From Bacteroidia bacterium (GTDB lineage Bacteria; Bacteroidota; Bacteroidia; Bacteroidales; BM523): a DNA stretch of 21,640 bases. The position numbers and the translations under genes were made by a program. This document shows positions 1 to 10,250 of the stretch, piece by piece. A model generated the notes under the pieces. The model was not told the origin of the DNA, made no database searches, and saw nothing but the letters and a program-made list of their open reading frames with translations. Where the stretch lies: positions 1-21,640 of the forward strand of contig JACQWN010000363.1 in the NCBI GenBank assembly GCA_016209245.1, written 5' to 3'. Every line of letters starts with the position of its first letter. The stretch's first letter is position 1.

Positions 1-211
1 ACAAGAAAAAAAATTAGAATTACTGGACTGGATTTTACATGTTAATGATGAAAATATTCTGAATAACATTGAACGAATAAGGCTTAAATTTACCAGAACA
101 AGAAAAAAGGATTTATCTAATTCACCGGAATTTGGTCGCTTGAAAGGACAAATTATAATGTCGCCTGATTTTAACGAACCTTTAGATGATTTTAAAACTA
201 TTTTATATTAA
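1..211 (+). CDS. C-terminal end of a DUF2281-like (antitoxin-type) protein, 5' truncated by the window edge
   Basis: An open frame runs from base 2 to a TAA at 209-211 and gives about 69 residues with no stop. The visible part starts with a hydrophobic/acidic helix (LELLDWILHVNDENIL), followed by a basic stretch, then the closing motif GRLKGQIIMSPDFNEPLDDF. An 'x-G-x-I-x-M-S-x-D-F-x-x-P-L-x-D-F' ending is typical, from memory, of DUF2281 proteins, small antitoxin-type partners often found next to PIN-domain toxins. No PIN gene follows here; 10 bp downstream is a different small gene, so the toxin, if any, would lie upstream of the window or be replaced. The start codon is outside the window. 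The reading frame is clear; the family call is from motif memory only. Confidence 0.6.
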   Translation, partial: QEKKLELLDWILHVNDENILNNIERIRLKFTRTRKKDLSNSPEFGRLKGQIIMSPDFNEPLDDFKTILY

Positions 212-221
212 GTGACAAAAT

Positions 222-530
222 ATGAATGAAAAGCAATATTTGTTATTATTAGATATTGATGCGCGTAAAAGACATTATCACGTTGCAGATCATGGAAAAA
301 TCATTAAGTATGTTGTCCAGCTTGAAATAAAAATCGGAAATAAGTGGAAAGAAGTAATACGATATGATTGTGCACATGACTTTGCACATAAAGATTGCTT
401 TAATATCAAAGGGGAATGTAAAAAAATAAAACTTAATCTGAAGTATGAAGAAGCATTATCTTTTGCAGATGATGATATCAACGATAATTGGGAATTGTAT
501 AAAAAAAAATTTATAAATGGTTTAATATAA
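222..530 (+). CDS. Small DUF7718-like protein of unknown function
   Basis: A 102-residue soluble protein without signal peptide or membrane segment. It has a β-rich first half (YVVQLEIKIGNKWKEVIRYD), then a histidine-rich motif A-H-D-F-A-H-K-D at about residues 51-58, and a C-terminal helix with D-D-D-I-N-D-N-W-E-L-Y. The 'RYDxAHxFAHxD ... NW' pattern resembles the DUF7718 family, which is commonly followed by a DUF5647-type gene, as here; this recollection could not be checked. The start is ATG at 222, 10 bp after the previous stop, and its TAA at 528-530 overlaps the next ATG by one base, so the genes are almost certainly co-transcribed and probably translationally coupled. The clustered His/Asp residues could bind metal or be catalytic, but no function is known to me. 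An antisense frame over 290-691 is only a shadow. Confidence 0.75.
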   Translation: MNEKQYLLLLDIDARKRHYHVADHGKIIKYVVQLEIKIGNKWKEVIRYDCAHDFAHKDCFNIKGECKKIKLNLKYEEALSFADDDINDNWELYKKKFINGLI

Positions 531-802
531 TGAAAAACACTAAGCAATTTATAGAAAAAAATACTATGCTTGTCAAAGAGTTTGATAAGTATGTATTGGA
601 ACACCCGGAATTTGGTGACAACATACCTAACAATGCTCTGCTTGTTATGCAGATAAATGATGATGAAGAGTTTAACCAATGGGCAAGACAAACAGGTTTA
701 TCAGCAAGGGATGAGGGGAATCCTATAGTATATATTACGATTACCGAGTTAAAACAGGTTAGGTCCAGAATAGAAAAACTAAAATTTGAGTGTGTTGATT
801 AA
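530..802 (+). CDS. Small DUF5647-like protein of unknown function
   Basis: A 90-residue soluble acidic protein. Residues about 14-30 read K-E-F-D-K-Y-V-L-E-H-P-E-F-G-D-N-I-P, followed by N-N-A-L-L-V-M-Q-I-N-D-D-E-E-F-N-Q-W-A and a C-terminal V-Y-I-T-I-T-E-L-K-Q-V-R-S-R-I. The succession 'FDxYVxEHPEF...IP', a predicted strand with paired acidic residues, then 'VYIxI...RSR' is what I remember of DUF5647, a small family seen beside DUF7718-type genes. Its ATG overlaps the stop of the upstream gene (TAATG), supporting a two-gene module. Whether this is a toxin-antitoxin pair is inference from size, coupling and the DUF2281-like neighbour; no toxin fold was recognised. The gene is followed by 315 bp of non-coding DNA, so it ends the cluster. 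Confidence 0.75.
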   Translation: MKNTKQFIEKNTMLVKEFDKYVLEHPEFGDNIPNNALLVMQINDDEEFNQWARQTGLSARDEGNPIVYITITELKQVRSRIEKLKFECVD

Positions 803-1117
803 AGATTTACACAATATAAAAATAATTCTGTGATTTTAAAATAAATTCATTATTTTGGGAGTATAATTAAAAAAATAAATATGACATAAACTCATTAATA
901 TAATTTCTTAAAGCGTTTAGCTTTTATTCTTGCACTCGAAAACTGAGAATTTTCAACTACTGCAAGTTTAATAAGTGGAACGCTCACGCTAAGGCGTGGG
1001 CTAAACTTATTTGCAGTAGTGGGTATCTCAGTACCTCGAGTGCGGATAAGAATTACAGTCCCACGCTTTTTTATTTTAGTGGTTCTTAAGTTCTATTAGT
1101 ACAATGAAGCAAATTTA
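803..1117. other. Non-coding interval between the small-gene cluster and the giant adhesin
   Basis: 315 bp with no credible open frame. The left third is A/T-rich with nothing recognised. The middle is filled by the large palindrome listed separately (926-1053). The right end (1060-1117) holds CCCACGC followed by a T-rich run and the region just upstream of the adhesin ATG at 1118. I looked for a Bacteroidota promoter (TTTG, about 19 nt, TAnnTTTG) and found no convincing match. Confidence 0.6.
926..1053. repeat. Large imperfect palindrome (MITE-like element or structured RNA)
   Basis: Nested complementary blocks run from the outside in: ATTCTT 926-931 with AAGAAT 1048-1053; GCACTCGA 932-939 with TCGAGTGC 1036-1043; ACTGAGA 942-948 with TCTCAGT 1026-1032; ACTACTGCAA 956-965 with TTGCAGTAGT 1011-1020; GTTTA 966-970 with TAAAC 1002-1006; and an inner hairpin CTCACGC/GCGTGGG at 983-989/994-1000 closed by the loop TAAG. 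Short internal loops separate the blocks. All pairings were read directly. The layout fits a small palindromic mobile element or an RNA that folds into one long arm. It lies between divergent contexts, not at a gene end with a T tract, so a simple terminator is unlikely. Confidence 0.7.
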
Positions 1118-1498
1118 ATGAAAATAAGACAATTCATATTACCCATTATATTTTCCCTTGTAGTCTATTCTGAATCTTTATTTTCACAAGTCACAGCTAC
1201 CATTACCGACGTTATCAATATCCCATGCTTTGCTGATCCGTGTATCGGTTCTCTTACTGTTACAGCTTCCGGAGGAACTGTACCATATACATATTTATGG
1301 GATGCAAATGCAGGTAATCAAACAACAGCGTCGGCTATAAATCTATGCGTCGGTGTCTACAGTGTAACTGTCACAGATGATATTGGAATTACAGCGACTA
1401 CCACCGATACTGTCAAAGTTCCTAATTTGCTTTCTGTTTCCATTATGTTAATTCTTATCCTCATTGTCCACCTGGTGATACAACCGCAGGGAAATTAA
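1118..1498 (+). CDS. N-terminal fragment of the giant SprB-repeat adhesin (signal peptide and first repeat), separated by a frameshift
   Basis: 126 codons beginning MKIRQFILPIIFSLVVYSES and a cleavage-like L-F-S-Q, a clear Sec signal peptide of about 24 residues. Then comes a SprB repeat with C-F-A-D-P-C-I-G-S-L-T-V-T-A-S-G-G and P-Y-T-Y-L-W. From about residue 106 the frame turns into a run of Ile/Leu/Val unlike any SprB unit and stops at 1496-1498. The other frame over the same DNA reads V-N-S-Y-P-H-C-P-P-G-D-T-T-A-G-K-L-S-L-S-I-T-G-G, the next repeat, continuing into the large ORF. So this is the true 5' end of the downstream gene. One base missing near 1426-1455 restores a single frame. 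It is either a sequencing or assembly error, or a mutation that disconnects the export signal from the adhesin. Confidence 0.85.
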   Translation: MKIRQFILPIIFSLVVYSESLFSQVTATITDVINIPCFADPCIGSLTVTASGGTVPYTYLWDANAGNQTTASAINLCVGVYSVTVTDDIGITATTTDTVKVPNLLSVSIMLILILIVHLVIQPQGN

Positions 1499-4400
1499 GT
1501 TTATCCATCACAGGTGGAATGTTACCCTTTTCATCATATCAATGGTCAAATGGTGCTACTACGGAATTTATTGATAATTTGCCATCAGGTATATATTCGG
1601 TAACAATAACCGATGCTAACTTTTGTATTGCTACAAATTCTATTAATCTTCAACCGCCTTCCGTATCCGCTTATTTCCAAATTGGCTCAATTACGAATGT
1701 AAGTTGTTATGGCGGAAGTGATGGTACCGCAACTGTCACTGCAGACGGCGGAGGTCCTTACTCGTACTCCTGGTCTAACGGGGAAACCACAAATCCCGCC
1801 ACTAACTTATCTGCAGGCGCTAATACGGTAACCGTAACTAATGCATATTCATGCACTACGACTGCTACTGCTAATATTACCCAACCAAACGCTGTAACGC
1901 CATCTATTATTGGACAGAATTTGAGATGCAATGAAAACCAGGTCGCTGAAATATTTTTAATTGAATTTGAATGGTTGGCTACTTCATGTTACAGCGCAAG
2001 TAATATTTTATTTGAAATTAATGGTGACACCGCATTATATACCGAAGGAGCAATCGGTAGTTGTGAATGCGAGCCTGGTATTAGAACAGCAACGATCAGT
2101 GATAGTTCTGTCCTTAGTTTAATTACCAACGGAATAAATACTTTTAGCGTTAGTTTTCCTGAATATCTGTCATGGGCAATTGTGACAGTATATGGAGTAA
2201 ATACTACGGAAATAATTGTTGCAAATCCCTCCGGCCTGGCAGAAACAAATGGAACAGATTTATGCAGTAATAATTATTATAATGATACCTCTGTTACTGT
2301 TACAAAAGAAATTTCATTGTTATATACGGGTTCTGCAAGTTTGACAGTTACCGGAGGTACTCCATCTTATACTTATTGGTGGAGCGATGCTTCGACATCA
2401 CAGAATTTATTGAATATTTCACCAGGTTCTTATACCGTAACGGTTACCGACAGCCATGGTTGCACCGGTACCGACTCTGTAACTATAACACAGCCGCTAA
2501 CCGTGGTAACTGCGGATATTATTTCACATACAGACGTAAGCTGTTTCCTTGGTAATGATGGCACTGCCACTATTTCAGGAGCAGGCGGAACGCCTCCGTA
2601 TATCTATTTATGGGACGATTCTCCTCCCGCTCAGACAACGCCTACCGCAACATCATTATCATCAGGCACCTACAGGGCTGTGGTAACCGATATAAACGGC
2701 TGTTTTGCTTATGATACCATTACAATAACCCAGCCTACAAGACTTACAGATACAATAACTTCAAAAATAAATGTGGCCTGTCATGACGATAGTACTGGTA
2801 GCGCTACTATTACCGCTTATGGTGGAACACCGCCTTATACTTATGTATGGAATGATCCAGCACCTGCTCAATTAACAGCAACCGCAACAAACTTGACTGC
2901 AGGAATATGGACAGTAACTGTTACTGATGCTAATAATTGTACCGTATCTGCTGCGGTTACTGTTACTCAACCCTCAACGCCTGTTACTACAAACATTGCA
3001 GGTACGGATTTACTATGTTACGGCGACACCGCCGTCGAAATAATTTCGATAGACTTTATCTGGCTTGCAACCTCATGCGTATTAAATCCTGCTTATATTT
3101 CTTTTTATATCAATGGTTCTTTGGCATTAAATACTATCGGCGATAATAAAAGCTGCTATTTTTGGACAGCAACCATGTCAGTTACAATTACCGATACTTC
3201 TGTTATCCATTTAATTGTTGACGGAAATAATACTTTCGCCGTTGATTTCCCAGAGTACCTGTCATGGGCAATGGTTACAATTCATGGAATCACTTCACAA
3301 GATATAATTATCGCCGACTATACCGGAAGTCCGACCGGGATTTTTGACCCAGATACATCAATTACATCAACTACATCAAATGTTTCGTTGTATTATACAG
3401 GTTCCGCAAATCTTACTGTTTTGGGCGGAATACAACCATATACTTATTTATGGTCCGGTCCAAACTTTTTTTCTTCAACGTTGCAAGATCTCACGGGCAT
3501 TTCAGCAGGAACTTATATTGTCACTGTAAAAGACACAAATTTATGCGAGGTCATTGATACTATAATAATTACTCAACCTACGTTATTAACAGACACTATT
3601 TCAACTCTAATCAATGTTAGTTGTTATAATTATAATGATGGAATTGCCGTTATTACACCCAATGGCGGTACTTCGCCTTACGAATATTTATGGAATACTA
3701 CTCCGCCGGTTCAGACTTTTATGGCATCTTCGTTATCGACAGGCGATTATAGAGTGACAGTAACAGATTCACATAACTGTTATGATTTAGTCTTCTTTAC
3801 CATTACTGAGCCGCCGATACTTACCGATAGTATCGTTGCGGATAGTATACTTTGCTTCGGCGACAGTACAGGCAGCATCAGGGAATTTATCTCCGGCGGA
3901 ACGCCTCCTTATGATTATGTATGGTCGAATGGAATAAGTACGATGGATACTACCGCTTTGTCAGATACGATCTCAGGCCTTGCAGATAATATCTATACTG
4001 TAACGGTGACCGATGGTAACGGATGTTATATCATTTCGACAGACACGATTACAGAACCGGATTCAGAGTTAATTGCGACTATTGTCAGTACCGATTTAGT
4101 ATGTAACGGAAACTCGGCAGCAGAGGTGATTTCAGTAGAGTTTTCCTGGTCTGCAAGGTCTCCCGGAAGTCCGGCTGATATAACATTTAATATTAATGGT
4201 TCTCCGGATATTATTACAGAGGGAGCTAATGGTAGTTTATCTTTCCTCACTTATTCATATACTGTTTCAGAACCATCTATTCTTCAGTTTATTCAGGATG
4301 GTAATAATATATTTCGAATAGACTTCGGGAAGCAATTGAAATGGGTAAATGTTATCATATTTTATGGGATGGAAATACAGAATATTCCTTTATTTAATAG

Positions 4401-7400
4401 TGCGCCTTCTTTATATGTGACTGATGTTGATACTCCAATTATTTCAGAGGTTTCTTTATTTTATTCTGGCGAGGTGTACCTGACGGTTTCAGGTGGCTCC
4501 CCACCCTATTCTTTTTTATGGGACAACGGTTCAACTACTCAAAACCTGATAGATGTTTCTGCCGGAACGTATGTCGTGACTGTAACAGACGCTAATTCTT
4601 GCACTGTAATAGATTCGGTAATAATAATACAGCCTGATTTATTAACAGCAAATATCGATTTGTATAGTAATGTAACCTGCTATAATAATGGATGGGCCGG
4701 AGTATTTACCGATGGAGGCACTTCGCCATACGAATACTCATGGAACGATTCGTTTGAACAAACAACAGATATTGCGGATTCTTTGACACCTGGTAGCTAC
4801 CGGGTAATAGTAACCGATGCAGCAGGCTGCCAGGTTTCGGCATCTGTAACCATTGCCGACTCTAGTCAGGTATCAATTATAGATACGGTTGTTACAAACG
4901 TCAGTTGTAACGGCTGGTCGGACGGAAGCATTACTATAACACCAATGGGTGTATCTCCTTATACTTATAACTGGTCGCCTGCCGGATATACTGGCGATAG
5001 CACAGATACATATTCCGGGTTGCCTCCGGGGTCCTATACGGTTATTGTGACCGATAATGCTGGTTCATGCACCGGCGCTGCTATTACCATTACAGAACCT
5101 CTTGTTTTAACTGCAAATATTACAGGACAAATAAACGTGGATTGTTATGTAGATAGTACCGGAAGCGCAACTGTTACCGCCGGTGGGGGAACTCCGCCTT
5201 ACACTTATGATTGGTCACCTAATGGGTATACCGGCGACGGTACGGTTACATATTCTGACCTTGCATCCGGCAATTATACGGTAACTGTCACTGATTCGCT
5301 GGGATGCACACAAACCAAAACATTAACAATTACTCAACCGTCAGTTCCTTTTTCGGCTAACATTACAGGAGCGAATATTTCCTGTAATGGCGGGACTAAC
5401 GGCAGTGCGACAGTTACCATTACTTCCGGAGGCGCATTACCTTACGACTATCAATGGTCAAATGGCTCATCCACAGTTAATACTGCCGCTATATCAAATA
5501 GTATCGGAAATTTAACGGCTGATACCTATTCGGTAACTGTTACCGATAATAACAACTGTACTGTAACTGCAAATATTACTATTACTGAACCTGCAGATTT
5601 AGTACTTACTATTTCAAAAGTTGATGTAACCTGTACCGGTGCCAATAATGGTTCTGTTGAACTGACTGTTACCGGCGGAACATCCCCTTATATATATATT
5701 TGGTCCAATGGAGAAACTACCGAGGATATTGACAATTTAGCACCCGGTGCGTATACTTGTACCGTAACGGATAATAATGGTTGTACTGCAACAATATCCG
5801 AAACAATAAACGAACAACCTCCCACATTTACAGTCGGATTTACAGTCACAAATGTGCAATGTTACGGATTATCAAACGGAAGTGCTACAGCAAACCCGAG
5901 CGGCGGAACATCTCCATATACATATTCATGGAATACATTCCAAACGTCACAAACAGCATCTGGCTTATCAGCCGGAGTATATTCCGTATCGGTTTCAGAT
6001 GCTGGCGGTTCATGTATAGTTGCCCCCATTACAGTAACACAACCAAATGCATTATGGGTAATTCCATCTATAACAAATCCGCTATGTTATGACGGAAATG
6101 ACGGAACAGCAAGCGTGACGGTATATGATGGAACATCTCCATATATTTATTCATGGAGCGACGGACAAACAACTTCTACTGCAACGGATTTAACAGCAGG
6201 AGTTTATTCTGTAACTGTTCAGGATAACAATGGATGCGAATTCCTAATATCAGCGACAATAACAAATCCGCCACCAAGCGTATCCGCCAGTATTAGTGGA
6301 ACAAATATTACATGTTATGGATGGGGGAATGGTACTGCCTCTGTGAGCCATTCCGGCGGAACTCCACCTCGTACAATTCTCTGGTCAACTTCACAGAATT
6401 TCGAAAATTTATATAATCTTTCTCCAGGAACCTATACTGTTACTGTCACTGATGCCAATGGATGTACGGCAATTGATTCCATTAACATTACACAACCTTC
6501 CGAGTTATCTTTCAATACAACAGTTACTAATGTCGCATGCTTTAATGCTTCAACCGGTGTGATTGATTTAACTCCATCAGGCGGAACATCACCTTATACG
6601 TACTTGTGGTCAAATTCCGCAACTACCGAGGATATTTCCGGATTATCCGCAGGAATATATTCGGTTACTATTACAGATGCAACAAGTATTTGTACCGCTA
6701 CCGCTTCTGTTTCAGTTACACAACCTGCCTCGATGCTTACTACCGGTATTACAGGAACAGATGTTACCTCAAACGGAGGTAATGACGGTTCTGCCAGTTT
6801 AACTGTTACCGGTGGAATATCACCTTATACGTATTTATGGTCAAATTCCGCAACTACTCAAAATATATCCGGGCTTACAGACGGAATCTATGACGTAACA
6901 ATTACCGACGCAAATACATGTACAACAGTGAATACAATTACTATAAACCAACCGCCTGTTTTATCGACATCTATTACAGGTATAAATGTCAAATGTTTCG
7001 GACACAGTAGTGGAATAGCTGATTTATCTGTTTCCGGCGGTGTTCCCGGTTATACCTACTTATGGTCAAATGGGGCGACATCGCAGGATTTGAATAATAT
7101 TCCAGCCGATACCTTTTATGTTGAGGTTACTGATGCAAACTCTGTGACTGTTGTAGCTTCAGTTATAATCTTGGAACCAGTCAATATTACAACAGGAATT
7201 ATAAGTATAAATCTTTCCTGCAACGGCAATTCATCGGGAAGCATTGACTTATTGGTAAATGGAGGAACAACACCTTATACATATTCATGGAATTACGGGC
7301 AATCATCGCAAGATTTAACGAATATTCCGACAGGTAACTATGCAGTAACTATTACGGACATTATGGGTTGTACTATAGATACATCTGTTACTATTACAGA

Positions 7401-10250
7401 ACCTGTTGTATTATCAGTACTTACTACACAAACGAATGTCAGTTGTTTTAACGGAAGCAATGGCAGTGCGACAGTATCTCCATCCGGAGGTACTCCCGGA
7501 TATACATATTCATGGACAGGAGACAGCACGTCACAAACAATATCAGACAAACCACCTGGAACATATACAGTAACAGTTACCGACAGCAATAATTGTACTG
7601 CAACAGCTACAGTAATAATAACGGAACCCCCGGTAATAAGCGCTACTATTACCGGCACAAATGTTTCGTGTAATAATGGTAGTAGCGGCGCAGTTTCTTT
7701 AAGTGTGAACGGTGGCGTTCCACCTTATACATATATTTGGACAAATGGCGCAACAACACAAAATTTATCAAATATCACGGCTGGTACTTATATTGTAACA
7801 ATTACAGATACATACAATTGCTCGACTTCACCTTTTATAACAATTGCACAACCTCAGTCATTGCTTGCAAGTATTGCAGGTACCTCTGTCCAATGTTATG
7901 GAGATGTTGCAGACACAGTAAATTTAACTGTTACCGGAGGTGCACCCGGTTATACCTATTTATGGTCAAACTCTTTAACTTCCCAAGATTTGACTAATCT
8001 TTCCGCAGGAACATATAGCGTAACTGTTTTTGATGCAAATTCGTGTACTACTACTGCTTCAGTTACTGTTACCCAACCGGTTAATCCTTTGGCAGCCTAT
8101 ATTGCCGGAACAAATATCAATTGCTATGGCGACACAGACGGTTACATAAATACTACTGTTACAGGAGGTACATCGCCATATATCTATACCTGGTCAAACG
8201 GAGCATCTACAGATGACTTAATAAATATTACAGCCGGAACATATACAGCAACAGCGACAGATGCAAATGGTTGTACTACGACCGCAACAGTTACAATAAC
8301 CCAACCCGAAGAAATAACAATTGAATCTGACCCGACAAACGTCAAATGCAGGAATGATTCTACCGGTACTGTAAATCTGACTGTTACCGGCGGAATATTT
8401 CCTTATTCTTATTTATGGAATTATGGTCAAACATCGGAAGATATAATGAATATTTCTGCAGGTAATTATTCAGTTACGGTAACAGATTTCAACTCCTGCA
8501 CAAAAACTGCATCGGTAACAGTAACACAGCCCGCATCTGCATTAACAGCAACAACAATTGTAACAAATGTATTATGTTACGAACAATCCACCGGTACAAT
8601 TGATTTAACTCCATCGGGTGGAACTCCATCTTATTCCTATTCCTGGAATAACGGAACTACTTCACAGGATTTGAATGACCTATCTTCCGGTACTTATACA
8701 GTTACGCTTACCGATGCAAATGGATGTACAATTTCTGTAACAACAACTATAACGCAACCTGCATCTGCATTAACAGCAACAACAATTGTAACAAATGTAT
8801 TATGTTACGGACAATCCACTGGTATAATTGATTTAACTCCATCGGGTGGAACCCCATCTTATTCCTATTCCTGGAATAACGGAGCTACTTCGCAGGATTT
8901 GTTTAACCGTCCTGCCGGTACATATACCGTGACAATTACCGATGTAAACGGCTGTACTGCTATTGGTTCATTTGCAATCACACAACCTGCATCGGCTCTT
9001 TCAGCTACAACTATAATGACAAATGTCAATTGTAACGGATATTCCACCGGTTCGGTTGATTTGACCGTGTCGGGCGGTATACCCGGTTATACCTATTTAT
9101 GGAATACGGGCGCCGTTTCGCAGGACATATTTAATCGTCCTGCCGCTTGTTATAATAATTCTACCGGCTCGGTTGTCCTGACCGTATCAGGCGGAGTACC
9201 CGGGTATTCGTATCTATGGAATACAGGAGACACTTTGCCGGATATTAGCGGAATATCTGCCGGAACATATACCATTACCGTTTCCGATGGCAATGGCTGT
9301 ATGGATACAATATTAAATATAGTGACACAACCGTCATCTCCCGTTTATATTACCGGTTCGGTAACGAATGTAGCGTGTTATAATTATTCCACCGGTTCGA
9401 TTGATATAACTGTCACAGGTGGAACATTTCCATATTTCTACTTATGGTCGAATAATGCTACATCGCAGGATATTGGCGGAATACCGGCAGGAATATATTC
9501 AGTGACAGTATCAGACGCACATTCCTGTTATTTAATTGATTCGATAACGGTTCAACAGCCTTCAACTGCATTATCAGCAATCATTTCCGGATCAAACATC
9601 ACTTGCTACGGACAATCAACAGGCGCTGCAGATTTAATAGTTTCCGGTGGCATTTATCCTTATTTATATGCATGGTCAAACGGCGCCACATATCAGGATT
9701 TGAACAATATTCAGGCAGGCGTTTACATTGTATTTGTTCAGGACAACAATTCGTGTGCATTTCTTGATACAATTGTTATTACTGAACCCGAGCCAATTAT
9801 TGTGACATTAAATGGTCATAACGTAACATGCTATAACGGAAGCGACGGAGCAATTGATATGTCTGTGACCGGTGGTACCGGGGGATATTTATATTCATGG
9901 AATTGTGGTTTTACTACAGATAGTATTAATAATCTCACGGCAGGATTGTTTGAAGTCACTATTTCGGATGCAAATTTATGCAGTTCTACTGCTTCTACAA
10001 TTATTTCAGAACCTGGCCCGCTGATTGACAGTTTAATTGGTACCGAAATATTATGTCCGGGCGTTTGCAGCGGAGAGCTTATAGTAATACTTAATGAAGG
10101 AGTAGGAACACCGCCATTTAATTATTACTGGTCAAATTCAGTTGCAACCGATTCAATAGCTACCGGTTTATGCAGCGGTATTTACTCTGTAACCGTGGCA
10201 GACTCCAATAATTGCACCGATTTTGCGACACATACTATTTCAGTTTATTA
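1210..10250 (+). repeat. Coding array of ~35 SprB repeats
   Basis: The array is visible in protein as recurring GG-x-x-P-Y-x-Y-x-W motifs and in DNA as a period near 228 bp. Units are mostly diverged, so the array is old, except for locally similar neighbours. Within 1939-4464 there is a higher-order period of about 1.09 kb, made of one insert-bearing repeat plus two plain repeats. A few units have lost a conserved cysteine, for example the unit near 6765, which has Ser at the first Cys position, and the unit near 7130, which lacks the second. Confidence 0.85.

Noticed and set aside
926..1053. tRNA or known structured RNA
   Set aside because: No cloverleaf or CCA-type end; the fold is one long rod and I do not recognise it as a named RNA family.
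4026..4250. Minus-strand open frame, and others like it at 7338-7658 and 8865-9047, within the adhesin
   Set aside because: Repetitive antisense shadows of the SprB repeats, without family motifs or initiation context.
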